From contig DJVU01000052.1 of the NCBI GenBank assembly GCA_002441345.1, positions 1 to 64,000 on the forward strand: a stretch of DNA of 64,000 bases, in the 5' to 3' direction. Below, piece by piece: positions 41,929 to 50,969 of this stretch. The position numbers were made by a program, and so were the translations under genes. A model generated the notes under the pieces. That model saw nothing but the letters and a program-made list of their open reading frames with translations. It was not told where the DNA came from and did not search any database. How positions within the stretch are numbered: the first letter of the stretch is position 1; the number at the start of each line of letters is the position of its first letter. The DNA is from Bacteroidales bacterium UBA6248 (lineage in GTDB: Bacteria > Bacteroidota > Bacteroidia > Bacteroidales > Lentimicrobiaceae).

Positions 41929-44900
41929 ATGCGAATTTTACTTTTACTGATTTCAGCCCTGATGCTTAATCAGGCTGTGTCCCAGGAGGTTTACAGGGTA
42001 AAAAGGGGTGAACGTCCTCCCATCGATCTGGAGTCGGTACCCGAATCTGCCTATCACAAGGGAATATTAAAAATAAAGCTGAACGGAAATCATACCCGCC
42101 GGCTCGATGCTTCCCCGGTTACCGTTGATGCACGCGGAATCGTTCAATTCGGAATCGATGCCATTGACAGGATCAACGAACGGTACCAGGTATCGGATTT
42201 CGGAAAGACCTTCTCTTCCGGAGCTTTCAGGTCGGAATTTGAAGCACGGCATCGTGCCTGGGGATTTCATCTCTGGTATACACTTCATTTCGACAGTACC
42301 CTGGATGTGAAAGCACTGGTCAGGGAATATGCTTCCGTTTCCGATGTTGAAATTGCGGAGCCGGAATACGTAAAAGTGCCGGTACACATGGCCCAGCCAA
42401 AGGGCTCGCCGGAGGGTTTCAGCTTCAAGGGTGCCGCATGGACACCCGACGACCCGCGCTACAATGAACAATGGCACTACCACAATACGGGTCAGCAGGG
42501 AGGAACTCCCGACTGCGACATCGACTTGCCGGAAGCCTGGGAGATCACCCGCGGAAACCCGGAAGTTATCGTTGCAGTAATCGACGAGGGAATTCAGCAT
42601 ACCCATCCCGACCTGATAGCCAATATGTGGGAAGGGATCGGTTATAATTTTGTAAACAACTCTCCGAATATAAGTCCCGGCGACCATGGTTCCCACGTGG
42701 CAGGAACTGTTGCAGGGGTTAACAACAACGGTGTTGGTATCTCCGGCGTTGCCGGCGGAAGCGGGCCCGGCGACGGAGTCCGGCTGATGAGCTGTCAGGT
42801 TTTTTCGGGATGGTCGAGCGGAGGTTTTCAGAATGCCCCTGTTTATGCCGCCGATAACGGAGCAGCCATTTCACAGAATTCGTGGGGATATACAAGCGTA
42901 AATTACTACGACCAGAGCGTTCTGGATGCCATCGACTATTTCAACGTCAACGGTGGCGGCAGCGCCATGGTCGACGGTGGTATCACCATCTTTGCCGCAG
43001 GTAACGACAATGCCACCGGCAACTGGTATCCCGGATGTTATTCCGGTACTTTTGCCGTAGCCGCAACTACCAACCAGGATGTGCGCTCCTACTATTCCAA
43101 CTACGGAGCATGGGTGGATGTGTCAGCTCCGGGAGGAGAGACCATCAGCGTTACCCCTCGCGGTGTACTCAGCTGCTGGCGTAACAGCAATTACGGATTT
43201 TATCAGGGTACCTCCATGGCTTGTCCGCACGTTTCAGGAACTGCCGCACTTATGATTTCCCTGGCTTACGGTCAGCTGAGTCCCGCACAGGTTGCCGATA
43301 TCCTCCGCAACAGCACCGATGATCATTATGCCCAGAATCCCGGATATACCGGACAGCTTGGCAGCGGCAGGCTGAATGCACATCAGGCACTGCTGGCAAC
43401 CCTGGATCAGATGATCCTGGTGAATGATCCCCTGGCCTTCACTGCCCTGGCTTCGGATCATACATCGGTAAACCTCAGCTGGGTGAAGAATTCTGAAAAC
43501 GACGACGTTATGATTGTCTGGAATTCATCCGCTGAAATAGGGAATCCTGTTCAGGAACAGCCTTATGAAATCGGAGACACCATTGAAGGGGGCGGTATAG
43601 TATTGTACAGCGGCAGCGATAACCAGTTCCTGCATCAGGGGCTTAGCAGCAATACGGCTTACTACTACAAAGCGTTCTCTATGAATGAAATACCGGAGTA
43701 TTCACCGGGCATCGCCGCCAATGCCACCACACTCAAGGATCCCATTACGGAATTCCCGTATCTTCAGGATTTTGATGACGAAGAGTTTCCTCCCCTGTCA
43801 TGGGAAAATAAAAAGAGCGCCGGAACGGGTGCGGGAATTTGGGACAGGCAAACCGAAGGGCTAAACCCGGATTGCTATCCGCATTCAGGAGAGGCCATGG
43901 CACGCTTTAACAGCGATGAATATGCCGCAGGAACCGCCGGCCTGCTTGTTTCGCCCCCGGTAATGTTCGGTAGCGACGATTATGAGGTAAGCTTCTGGTT
44001 ATACCGCGATACCGCTTCAGCCGCTATTGCCGACCGCGTGGATGTGTTTGCCAATATTACCCCCACCGCCGGCTTTGCCACACTGCTTGGTACCATTCAC
44101 CGCTCACGTACGCTCGAACCCGTTGCAGAAAAAGAAGGCTGGTCACAATATGTTTTCACGCTTCCGGCATCGTATAAAAATAAAATGACCTATATTATTC
44201 TGAGAGGGGTAAGCGAAAACGGCAACAGCCTGTTTGTGGATGACTTCCTTATTGAAGTCCCCGTAACATGCTTCCCCCCAGAAAACATCGCCGTAAGCGG
44301 GATCACGTCTGGCACTGCCTACGTTTCATGGGATGCCGTTGCTCCGGCCTCCTTATGGGATATCGAATACAGCCCTGCCGGATTTGAACCCGGATCGGGG
44401 ACCCTGCTTAGCGGCATTGCCGATACCTTTACTATACTCAGCGGACTGGAACCGGGAACGGATTACGATCTTTATGTGAGAGGCAGCTGTGCGGAAGATG
44501 ATCCGAGTGCCTGGGCCGGACCTGTTTCGTTCACTGCTTTGTGTTATGCCGAAGTACCATGGGGTGAAGCGTTTGAAGGTCTTACGGAAGACTTTGGCTG
44601 CTGGCATATTATGGAGAATACAACAGCAGCCGGCGGACTGAACGGAGCCGGACTTGTTCATACCGGGGATGGAAGCTGGTTCGTATGTACACCCGATTCT
44701 CTCGGAGGCAACGGACAACAATACATCTACGAAGGGGAAGGATCGGCCGTTGTTCAGAATACCGGTGAAAATTACCATTGGCTTGTTTCGGGCGAGCTGA
44801 TGCTTCCCGCCGGCGATCCGACCGACCTTACGTTCATGCTGTATCACACCGGGGGTGCTGACGCTCCGGATTTTTATGTAAATATTTTGTCGGAAGGCAG

Positions 44901-46587
44901 CTGGAATACCGTTTATTCCGTTTATTCTCATGAGGCATTATCTAACCTGTTTGAGCGTATGATCATCCTGAATATGGATGATTTTGCCGGGAGCGTAATC
45001 CGTCTGGCATTTGTCACCCGGGGCGCCGCAGACCAGCCGGTTGCCGTTGATAACATTACCCTCTCTCCTGCATCCAATTACTGGACAGGCCTGACAGATC
45101 AGCGCTGGAGCCAGGCCGGAAACTGGCGCACCGGAGTGCCCGGATCCGGGGAAACGGCCATCATCCTGCCTTCAGCAAACACTCCCGTAATTAACGGTGA
45201 AACAGAGCTGGAAGGTATTCACATCCAAACCGGAGGAATGCTTATCCTGGCTCCCGATGCCAGGGTTACACTCAGCGGAGAGCTTATAAATGCAAACGAT
45301 GCAACTGCCTTACTGCTGCAGGCCGATGAAACCGGAAATGCAAGCCTGATTCACAACAGTTTTGATGTTCAGGCAACAGTAGAGTATTTCCGCATCCCCG
45401 TACAGGGACTTCAGAATTACAAGCTTATTGCGTCACCGGTATTTGCACAGACCTTTGAGCCATCAATTATTGGTGAAAACGATGTACTGTCAGCCTGGGA
45501 CGAAGCTTCCGCCTCATGGGTTAATGCACGTCTTGGAAACGGAGACTGGAATCCCTCGTTTGAAGCAGGTTTCATGGATGGAAAGGCATACCTCGCCGGC
45601 TTCGGTGAAGGCGGCATCCGTAATTTTGAGGGCGTCCTCAGGGTTGCATCCGTTGAGCTCGATCTCAGCAATACCGGAAATGGCTGGCATTTGCTCGGTA
45701 ATCCCTATACCGCAGCCCTTAACTGGAATGCAACAGGAACTCAACTTGCACACATTGCCAAATTGTGGAATCCTGTTACAGGCTCGTTTGCGGATCTGAT
45801 GCCAGGAACAACCATTCCTGCGATGTCAGGAATAGCAGTGCAACCTGCCGGATCCGAATCCGTTTCTTTTGCAATTAATCCGGAACACCGCACGCACGAA
45901 CAGCAGGGTGCATCCGCAATTCCCGATAAGGTTATTGATATAAGCGTTTCCGAATCACAGTTTCAAACGAATCAGCGCCTTGTGATTGCAGCAAACCCGG
46001 AAAGTACCGAAGGTTACGACAACGGGATGGATTCGCGCTTCCTCAAAGGCCTGGCTCCGGAACTTTACTGCCTTGCCGGAGGCGAAAAGCTGTCACTCAG
46101 CACCCTGCCCGAAGTGCTCAGCGGTACCGTTATTCCCCTTGGTTTTGTGAAAAACGATGCTTCGGAATATACTTTCTCTGCAAGCTTTACCAATGCATAT
46201 CCGGGAGCACTGCTGTTTCTGCACGATCAGAAAACAGGCACAGTCCACAACCTGAGCGAAACCCCGGAATATGCCTTTACGGCAGAAGCGGGCGACGATC
46301 CCCTGCGTTTCAGGCTGTTTACCGGTACCGTAGGCGTGGATGAAAATCCCGCTGCAACCGGCGTAAGCATCTACGCAACCGGAGCCGACATCGTAATCAG
46401 TGCACCTGCAGCCCTCAGCGGCGAAGCACGGATTTACAGTCTGCAAGGCAAAACACTCTATGAAACCAGGATTTCAGGGACTTCGCGCCACATCATTCAT
46501 GCCGGACACCTTCCGGCGGGTATGGTGGTAGTTACCTTTACCGGCAACGACGGAATTACCAGCAAAAAGGTATTTCTGGCCAGATAA
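41929..46587 (+). CDS. T9SS-secreted subtilisin-like protease (S8) with surface modules
   Basis: A 1,552-residue protein from Met 41929 (MRILLLLISALML, signal ends QAVSQ); an earlier ATG at 41860 adds basic residues without a signal peptide. A propeptide is followed by the subtilisin domain (about 170-470) with the triad Asp219 (VIDEGIQH), His253 (DHGSHVAGT) and Ser429 (GTSMACPHVSG). Beyond lie a fibronectin-like module, a choice-of-anchor J-like module (LQDFDDEEFPPLSW), another fibronectin-III module and a pre-CTD module (WHLLGNPYTAALNWN, GFVKNDASEYTF). The end is a T9SS type A sorting domain (RIYSLQGKTLYETRI ... TSKKVFLAR). It acts at the cell surface or outside to degrade proteins or peptides. 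Strong terminator at 46631-46670. Confidence 0.93.
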   Translation: MRILLLLISALMLNQAVSQEVYRVKRGERPPIDLESVPESAYHKGILKIKLNGNHTRRLDASPVTVDARGIVQFGIDAIDRINERYQVSDFGKTFSSGAFRSEFEARHRAWGFHLWYTLHFDSTLDVKALVREYASVSDVEIAEPEYVKVPVHMAQPKGSPEGFSFKGAAWTPDDPRYNEQWHYHNTGQQGGTPDCDIDLPEAWEITRGNPEVIVAVIDEGIQHTHPDLIANMWEGIGYNFVNNSPNISPGDHGSHVAGTVAGVNNNGVGISGVAGGSGPGDGVRLMSCQVFSGWSSGGFQNAPVYAADNGAAISQNSWGYTSVNYYDQSVLDAIDYFNVNGGGSAMVDGGITIFAAGNDNATGNWYPGCYSGTFAVAATTNQDVRSYYSNYGAWVDVSAPGGETISVTPRGVLSCWRNSNYGFYQGTSMACPHVSGTAALMISLAYGQLSPAQVADILRNSTDDHYAQNPGYTGQLGSGRLNAHQALLATLDQMILVNDPLAFTALASDHTSVNLSWVKNSENDDVMIVWNSSAEIGNPVQEQPYEIGDTIEGGGIVLYSGSDNQFLHQGLSSNTAYYYKAFSMNEIPEYSPGIAANATTLKDPITEFPYLQDFDDEEFPPLSWENKKSAGTGAGIWDRQTEGLNPDCYPHSGEAMARFNSDEYAAGTAGLLVSPPVMFGSDDYEVSFWLYRDTASAAIADRVDVFANITPTAGFATLLGTIHRSRTLEPVAEKEGWSQYVFTLPASYKNKMTYIILRGVSENGNSLFVDDFLIEVPVTCFPPENIAVSGITSGTAYVSWDAVAPASLWDIEYSPAGFEPGSGTLLSGIADTFTILSGLEPGTDYDLYVRGSCAEDDPSAWAGPVSFTALCYAEVPWGEAFEGLTEDFGCWHIMENTTAAGGLNGAGLVHTGDGSWFVCTPDSLGGNGQQYIYEGEGSAVVQNTGENYHWLVSGELMLPAGDPTDLTFMLYHTGGADAPDFYVNILSEGSWNTVYSVYSHEALSNLFERMIILNMDDFAGSVIRLAFVTRGAADQPVAVDNITLSPASNYWTGLTDQRWSQAGNWRTGVPGSGETAIILPSANTPVINGETELEGIHIQTGGMLILAPDARVTLSGELINANDATALLLQADETGNASLIHNSFDVQATVEYFRIPVQGLQNYKLIASPVFAQTFEPSIIGENDVLSAWDEASASWVNARLGNGDWNPSFEAGFMDGKAYLAGFGEGGIRNFEGVLRVASVELDLSNTGNGWHLLGNPYTAALNWNATGTQLAHIAKLWNPVTGSFADLMPGTTIPAMSGIAVQPAGSESVSFAINPEHRTHEQQGASAIPDKVIDISVSESQFQTNQRLVIAANPESTEGYDNGMDSRFLKGLAPELYCLAGGEKLSLSTLPEVLSGTVIPLGFVKNDASEYTFSASFTNAYPGALLFLHDQKTGTVHNLSETPEYAFTAEAGDDPLRFRLFTGTVGVDENPAATGVSIYATGADIVISAPAALSGEARIYSLQGKTLYETRISGTSRHIIHAGHLPAGMVVVTFTGNDGITSKKVFLAR

Positions 46588-46630
46588 TCCAACCCGCACA
46601 GGAAGGCCTTCTGCACATGTGCGACAGACA

Positions 46631-46670
46631 AACAGGTTCCGGCAGACTATGCGCCGGGGCCTGTTTTTTT
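46631..46670 (+). terminator. Intrinsic terminator of the S8 protease gene
   Basis: AACAGGTTCCGG (46631-46642) pairs with CCGGGGCCTGTT (46654-46665), using two G-U pairs, followed by T7 (46664-46670). It also lies in front of the convergent pabA stop. Confidence 0.8.
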
Positions 46671-46723
46671 ATCCCGCAAAGGCTTCGTTTTTAAATGACT
46701 CTGAAAGGAAGGTGCCGGTTTGC

Positions 46724-47296
46724 CTATAATTCGCCGAGCCAGTTTCGGATCATGCGCAAACCCATGGGAGTCATAATGGATTCGGGATGAAATTGTACCC
46801 CGCACATAGTGTAACTTCTGTGCCTCAGACTCATGATAACTCCGCGGCTGTCGGCAGAGGTAGGGATTAGGGCAGGCGGGAGGCATGCAGCATCAACGGC
46901 CCAGCTGTGGTAGAGTCCGGCATCAAACCCCTGTTCCATACCTGCAAACAGCGGATCGGCCGGATATGCCGGGATAATGCGGACCTGCTCCCCGTGCAGG
47001 ATTTCTCCCGGCTGCTGTAGTGCTCCGCCACAGGCAACAGCCATTGCCTGCATCCCAAGACAAACTCCCAGGATCTTTTTCACCGGCCCGTACCTGCGGA
47101 TAAGTTCGGTGGTTATACCGGCTTCCTCCGGTAATCCCGGCCCGGGAGAAATTACAAAAGCATCGAAATCCGCTGCTGCTTCCGGGCTTAGGCCATCGTT
47201 CCGGACTACCGACACATCAGAGGCACCGGCTTCGTGCAGAAGCTGAAGCAGATTATAGGTAAACGAATCGTAATTGTCGAGAAGAAGGATTTTCAT
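46724..47296 (-). CDS. pabA: Aminodeoxychorismate/anthranilate synthase glutaminase subunit (PabA)
   Basis: A 190-residue class I glutamine amidotransferase from Met 47296 (MKILLLDNYDSFTYNL). Catalytic features: Pro-Gly region ISPGPGLPEEAGI, nucleophile Cys in GVCLGMQAMA (about residue 79) and the His/Glu of VQFHPESIMT. It releases ammonia from glutamine for chorismate amination. The pair pabB-pabC begins on the other strand 111 bases away, so it serves 4-aminobenzoate for folate synthesis rather than tryptophan (no trp genes here). An upstream ATG at 47317 would add seven residues. A -7 element TATTTTTG on the minus strand (47315-47322) precedes it. Confidence 0.9.
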   Translation of the reverse strand: MKILLLDNYDSFTYNLLQLLHEAGASDVSVVRNDGLSPEAAADFDAFVISPGPGLPEEAGITTELIRRYGPVKKILGVCLGMQAMAVACGGALQQPGEILHGEQVRIIPAYPADPLFAGMEQGFDAGLYHSWAVDAACLPPALIPTSADSRGVIMSLRHRSYTMCGVQFHPESIMTPMGLRMIRNWLGEL

Positions 47297-47314
47297 CGTC
47301 CGGTAAATTGCCTG

Positions 47315-47322
47315 CAAAAATA
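47315..47322 (-). promoter_or_regulatory. -7 element of pabA
   Basis: Minus-strand TATTTTTG, a match to TAnnTTTG, 18 bases before the pabA ATG. No clear -33. Together with 47383-47390 it marks divergent transcription of the pab genes. Confidence 0.45.
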
Positions 47323-47382
47323 GACAACAAGAGCATACAGAAACGGGGATTTTGAAATCCTCCGCCTTAGCCTTCCTTTTCG

Positions 47383-47390
47383 TACTTTTG
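47383..47390 (+). promoter_or_regulatory. -7 element of the pabB-pabC operon
   Basis: TACTTTTG matches TAnnTTTG. Transcription would begin around 47397, about 10 bases ahead of the pabB ATG at 47407. A clean -33 was not found. Confidence 0.45.
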
Positions 47391-47406
47391 CATATCTGAA
47401 AAAGCC

Positions 47407-48381
47407 ATGATATCTGCCGCCGCCATACAGGACATGAACCGCCTGGGGAACAGGAGGATTCCCTTTTTGTTTATTCTGCCATTCGATTCCGGATCCGAAG
47501 TGGTGGTGCCGCTGGTACGCGCTGCGGAAGAAGGAATCTGGTATAACTTCAGGGGCGAGAGCAATGTTGCCGGCAGTGCAGTTTGTTTTAAAGATCCCCT
47601 TGAATTCAGGAAGTACCCGCTTGCATACGCCGATTACCTGAAAGCGTTCGGTATTGTGATGAGCGGACTGCAGCGTGGCGACACCTACCTGCTTAACCTT
47701 ACCTTTCCAACGCCTGTGGAAATCAATCGTACGCTGGTCGATGTCTTTCATGCAGGAAGTGCCCCGTACCGGCTTTTGTTCCGCGACGAGTTTACGGTTT
47801 TTTCGCCCGAGTGTTTCGTGCGCATCCGGGAAAATGTGATCACTTCCTTTCCCATGAAAGGTACCATCGACGCCGGGCTTCCCGATGCCGCCGGCCGGCT
47901 TCTCGGCGATGCCAAGGAAATGGCAGAGCATCACACCATTGTCGACCTCATCCGCAACGACCTGAGCATGGTAGCGTCTGAGGTCAGGGTAAAACGTTTC
48001 CGGTATCTTGAGGAAATACAAACCCACGAAAGGCGGCTGCTGCAGGCAAGCTCGGAAATTACGGGCAGGCTTTCCGCAGACTGGCCTTCCCGTATCGGTT
48101 CGATCTTTGCTGCCTTGCTGCCTGCCGGAAGCATCTCGGGAGCTCCCAAAGCCAAAACCCTGGAAATCATCCATAAGGCAGAAACAAGCGACAGAGGATA
48201 TTACACCGGAGTTTGCGGCATTTTCGACGGTGAAGGCCTCGATTCTGCCGTTATGATTCGCTTCCTGGCCCGGGAAGGCGGAAATATGGTTTTTCGCAGC
48301 GGAGGAGGGATCACCATCAACAGCAATCCGGAATCGGAATACCGCGAACTAACCGATAAAGTATATGTTCCCATTGTTTGA
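47407..48381 (+). CDS. pabB: Aminodeoxychorismate synthase component I (short PabB)
   Basis: A 324-residue chorismate-binding enzyme, shorter than the about 450-residue classic form, lacking much of the N-terminal subdomain. Signatures: FPMKGTIDAG (about 139-148), VDLIRNDLSMVA, LLPAGSISGAPKAKTLEII, RGYYTGVCGIF and FRSGGGITINSNPESEY. It adds the PabA-supplied amino group to chorismate; the KGTID-type motif (rather than an anthranilate synthase pattern) supports 4-amino-4-deoxychorismate production. Its stop overlaps the pabC start by 17 bases, so the two are translationally coupled. ATG at 47407 is chosen as the first start after the promoter element. Confidence 0.9.
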   Translation: MISAAAIQDMNRLGNRRIPFLFILPFDSGSEVVVPLVRAAEEGIWYNFRGESNVAGSAVCFKDPLEFRKYPLAYADYLKAFGIVMSGLQRGDTYLLNLTFPTPVEINRTLVDVFHAGSAPYRLLFRDEFTVFSPECFVRIRENVITSFPMKGTIDAGLPDAAGRLLGDAKEMAEHHTIVDLIRNDLSMVASEVRVKRFRYLEEIQTHERRLLQASSEITGRLSADWPSRIGSIFAALLPAGSISGAPKAKTLEIIHKAETSDRGYYTGVCGIFDGEGLDSAVMIRFLAREGGNMVFRSGGGITINSNPESEYRELTDKVYVPIV

Positions 48382-48958
48382 AACCATACTTGTTGTCGAT
48401 GGCGTTGCGCAAAATCTGCACCGGCATGCCGCCCGGGTTGCTTCGTCATCCGAAGCCCTGTGGGGAATTCGGTCAGAACTTCAGGATGTATTACTGATTC
48501 CGCCCCCCGGCTTCGAAACCGGAAGTGTGCGCTGTCGTATCAATTATGCCGCCGGCGAACAAGCGGTTGCCTGGGCTCCTTATATTCACCGGCCCGTCGC
48601 TTCGCTTAGACTTCTATCAGAGGATGGAATCAACTATCCGCACAAATACTGCGACCGCACGGATCTGGAGAGGCTTTTTGCGCGAAGGGGTATATGCGAC
48701 GATGTGCTGATCGTTCGCAACGGATGGATTACCGATACATCCATCGCCAATCTTCTGCTGAAAAGCGGCAACAGATGGTATACCCCGGCGCACCCTCTGC
48801 TGCCGGGTACATGCCGGTCACGGCTCCTTGCTGAAGGAATTGCCGAAGAAGCCGGGATACGGGCCGGTGATCTGCATCTTTTCAGCTGGGTGCTGACGGT
48901 CAACGCACTTCGCGGATTCCGGGAAAACGAAGCGTTTAGCATTCACCGAATCGTTTGA
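48365..48958 (+). CDS. pabC: 4-amino-4-deoxychorismate lyase (aminotransferase class IV)
   Basis: A 197-residue PLP enzyme of class IV. Visible features: FETILVVDGVAQNLHRHAAR (residues 5-24, split by function), the Lys of HKYCDRT (the PLP lysine region, about 98-104), VLIVRNGWITDTSIANLLL and GTCRSRLLAEG. It cleaves aminodeoxychorismate to 4-aminobenzoate and pyruvate, the step after PabA/PabB. The gene starts 17 bases inside pabB. Shorter than branched-chain aminotransferases (about 300), which agrees with lyase duty. Next gene (MFS) starts 60 bases on. Confidence 0.88.
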   Translation: MFPLFETILVVDGVAQNLHRHAARVASSSEALWGIRSELQDVLLIPPPGFETGSVRCRINYAAGEQAVAWAPYIHRPVASLRLLSEDGINYPHKYCDRTDLERLFARRGICDDVLIVRNGWITDTSIANLLLKSGNRWYTPAHPLLPGTCRSRLLAEGIAEEAGIRAGDLHLFSWVLTVNALRGFRENEAFSIHRIV

Positions 48959-49017
48959 CCGCGATTATAAACGATGGCAGCGGTATTGTTTTGTAACTTT
49001 CAGCCCGATGTGCAAAT

Positions 49018-50277
49018 ATGGCTCAAACCTTCCTGAAAGACCGGCAGTATTACAAATTTTGCGCCTACGGGTTCTTTAAAAACCTGAGGTTCTTCGAGCC
49101 TTTTCTGCTGTTGTTTTTTCTGGAAAAAGGACTGAGCTTTCTGGAAATAGGAACCCTTTACGCGATCCGGGAAATTACCATCAACCTGTTCGAAATCCCT
49201 ACCGGAGTGCTGAGCGACAGTCTGGGCCGGCGACGTAGCATGATTTCGGCTTTCGCATTTTACATCGTCTCTTTTATTGTCTTCTTCTTTTCGCAGCAGT
49301 ACTGGATGTTCGTGGCAGCCATCCTTTTTTATGCCTACGGCGATGCATTCCGAACGGGGACACATAAGGCGATGATCTTCGAATATTTGAAAATAAAGGG
49401 ATGGCAGGATCAGAAAGTACATTATTACGGACATACCCGTTCGTGGTCGCAGATGGGTTCTGCGCTTTCGGCACTCCTGGCAGCAGCAATCGTCTTCTTT
49501 ACCGGCAGCTACCGAATGGTATTTCTCTTTTCCGTACTTCCCTATCTGGCCGACCTGTGGCTTATGACAACCTATCCCCGTGAACTCGACGGACAGAGAA
49601 AGAATTTGAAAAAGGGAGAAATTGTTCATAATTTCCGGTCTGTTATTTCCGATTTTGTGGTTTCGTTCCGCAATACCGGTATCCTGAGGGCGATTCTGAC
49701 CCAGGCGGTTTATACCGGATATTACAAGGCCGTGAAAGATTACCTTCAGCCGGTCATTAAAACCTTTGCATTAAGCCTTCCGTTCCTCGTTTACCTCGAA
49801 ACCCGTCAGCGATCGGCTCTTATGGTCGGTATCGTGTTTTCGCTTATCTACCTGCTCACCGCATATATGGCAAGGCATTCGGGCCGCTTTGCCGAGCGTT
49901 TCGTTTCACTGGCAAAACCTTTGAACGTAACCATGCTCGCGGGCCTGATGCTCGGACTTATAAGCGGATTGCTGTTTCATTACGCATGGTTCCTGGGAGC
50001 CGTGCTGTGTTATACGGGAATCTATCTTGTTGAGAATCTGCGAAAACCTATTGGCATTTCGATAGTTGCGGAGCGACTCGAAAAAGATGTGCTGGCAACA
50101 GCACTTTCTGCTGAGTCGCAGGCTGAAACCATTTTTGCTGCTCTTATCGCTCCGGCCCTGGGTTTTTTAGCCGACCGGTGGGGAGTAGGTGTGGCGCTTA
50201 TGGCCGTTTCCGGGATTCTGATTCTGTTGATGCCTCTCTATAATGCGGGTGATAAGAAATCCGCGGGGCAGGCCTGA
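49018..50277 (+). CDS. Major facilitator superfamily transporter
   Basis: A 419-residue inner-membrane protein with about 12 hydrophobic segments. The MFS motif between helices 2 and 3 reads GVLSDSLGRRRSM (about 62-74). The first helices show FFKNLRFFEPFLLLFFLEKGLSFLEIG (split), and a long cytoplasmic loop near 195-215 (RELDGQRKNLKKGE) separates the halves. Substrate unknown; the pattern resembles exporter-like members of the family. It lies 60 bases after pabC, with no known link to folate, and a TAACTTTC element at 48994-49001 could drive it alone. ATG at 49018 is the first in frame. Confidence 0.87.
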   Translation: MAQTFLKDRQYYKFCAYGFFKNLRFFEPFLLLFFLEKGLSFLEIGTLYAIREITINLFEIPTGVLSDSLGRRRSMISAFAFYIVSFIVFFFSQQYWMFVAAILFYAYGDAFRTGTHKAMIFEYLKIKGWQDQKVHYYGHTRSWSQMGSALSALLAAAIVFFTGSYRMVFLFSVLPYLADLWLMTTYPRELDGQRKNLKKGEIVHNFRSVISDFVVSFRNTGILRAILTQAVYTGYYKAVKDYLQPVIKTFALSLPFLVYLETRQRSALMVGIVFSLIYLLTAYMARHSGRFAERFVSLAKPLNVTMLAGLMLGLISGLLFHYAWFLGAVLCYTGIYLVENLRKPIGISIVAERLEKDVLATALSAESQAETIFAALIAPALGFLADRWGVGVALMAVSGILILLMPLYNAGDKKSAGQA

Positions 50278-50356
50278 TCCGGGTTCTTATCCGCGAAAGC
50301 GATTCCGATTCGCTGCCCTTTCGGGGAAAGAAATAGGGAAATTGGGTTAAAACCCT

Positions 50357-50364
50357 TAATTTTG
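50357..50364 (+). promoter_or_regulatory. -7 element of ridA
   Basis: TAATTTTG, a match to TAnnTTTG. The transcript would begin near 50371, about 120 bases before the ridA ATG at 50490. No good -33 box was found. Confidence 0.4.
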
Positions 50365-50489
50365 ATCCCTCCCCGGAACAGATCCGGTAGCTGAATACAA
50401 CACACGGATTGACAAATACCGGAACCGGCCGTAATAAGCTGCCGGAATGAACGCAATTAACTCTGAAAACCTTTTATAAACAAACGATC

Positions 50490-50867
50490 ATGAAGAAAGT
50501 AATTCACACTGAAAACGCACCCAAAGCGGTAGGTCCTTACAGTCAGGCAATTGAAACGAACGGTATGCTGTTTATCTCCGGTCAGATTCCCATAGATCCG
50601 GCTACAGGCAAGATTGTCGATGGCGGCATCAAAGAACAAACCGAGCAGGTGATGAAAAACATCGGAGCCATTCTGCAGGCTGCAGGTTACAGCTACAACG
50701 ATGTGGTTAAATCAACCTGTCTGTTGAATGACATGGACAATTTTGTTCCCATGAATGAGGTTTACGGTAAATTCTATCCTGAAAATCCTCCGGCACGTGC
50801 TGCCTATGGTGTTGTGAAACTGCCACTGGGCGCTCTGGTTGAAATAGAAACCATTGCCGTAAAATAA
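50490..50867 (+). CDS. ridA: RidA family imine/enamine deaminase
   Basis: A 125-residue trimer-forming protein of the RidA (YjgF) family, full length. Signatures: APKAVGPYSQA (10-20), LFISGQIP (27-34), and the C-terminal block with catalytic Arg103 (PARAAYGV) and Glu120 (ALVEIETIAV). It hydrolyses reactive 2-aminoacrylate-type enamines formed by PLP enzymes, preventing damage. It is monocistronic: a -7 element upstream and a strong terminator at 50882-50920 downstream. Confidence 0.95.
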   Translation: MKKVIHTENAPKAVGPYSQAIETNGMLFISGQIPIDPATGKIVDGGIKEQTEQVMKNIGAILQAAGYSYNDVVKSTCLLNDMDNFVPMNEVYGKFYPENPPARAAYGVVKLPLGALVEIETIAVK

Positions 50868-50881
50868 GCAGGTTTTTTTTC

Positions 50882-50922
50882 AAGGCCTTCCGTTGCCGGT
50901 GATGCCGGCGGAAGGCCTTTAT
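50882..50922 (+). terminator. Strong terminator after ridA
   Basis: AAGGCCTTCCG (50882-50892) pairs perfectly with CGGAAGGCCTT (50909-50919), with an inner CCGG/CCGG pair, followed by a short T stretch. The same hairpin insulates the peptidase gene that begins at 50970. Confidence 0.75.
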
Positions 50923-50969
50923 TAAATTGCATTGCCTCAAAATCACTGAACCACGAATTTCTTGATACG

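Noticed and set aside
47293..48174. 293-codon minus-strand frame opposite pabB
   Set aside because: Overlaps pabB in full; the plus frame has clear chorismate-binding motifs and the minus product has none.
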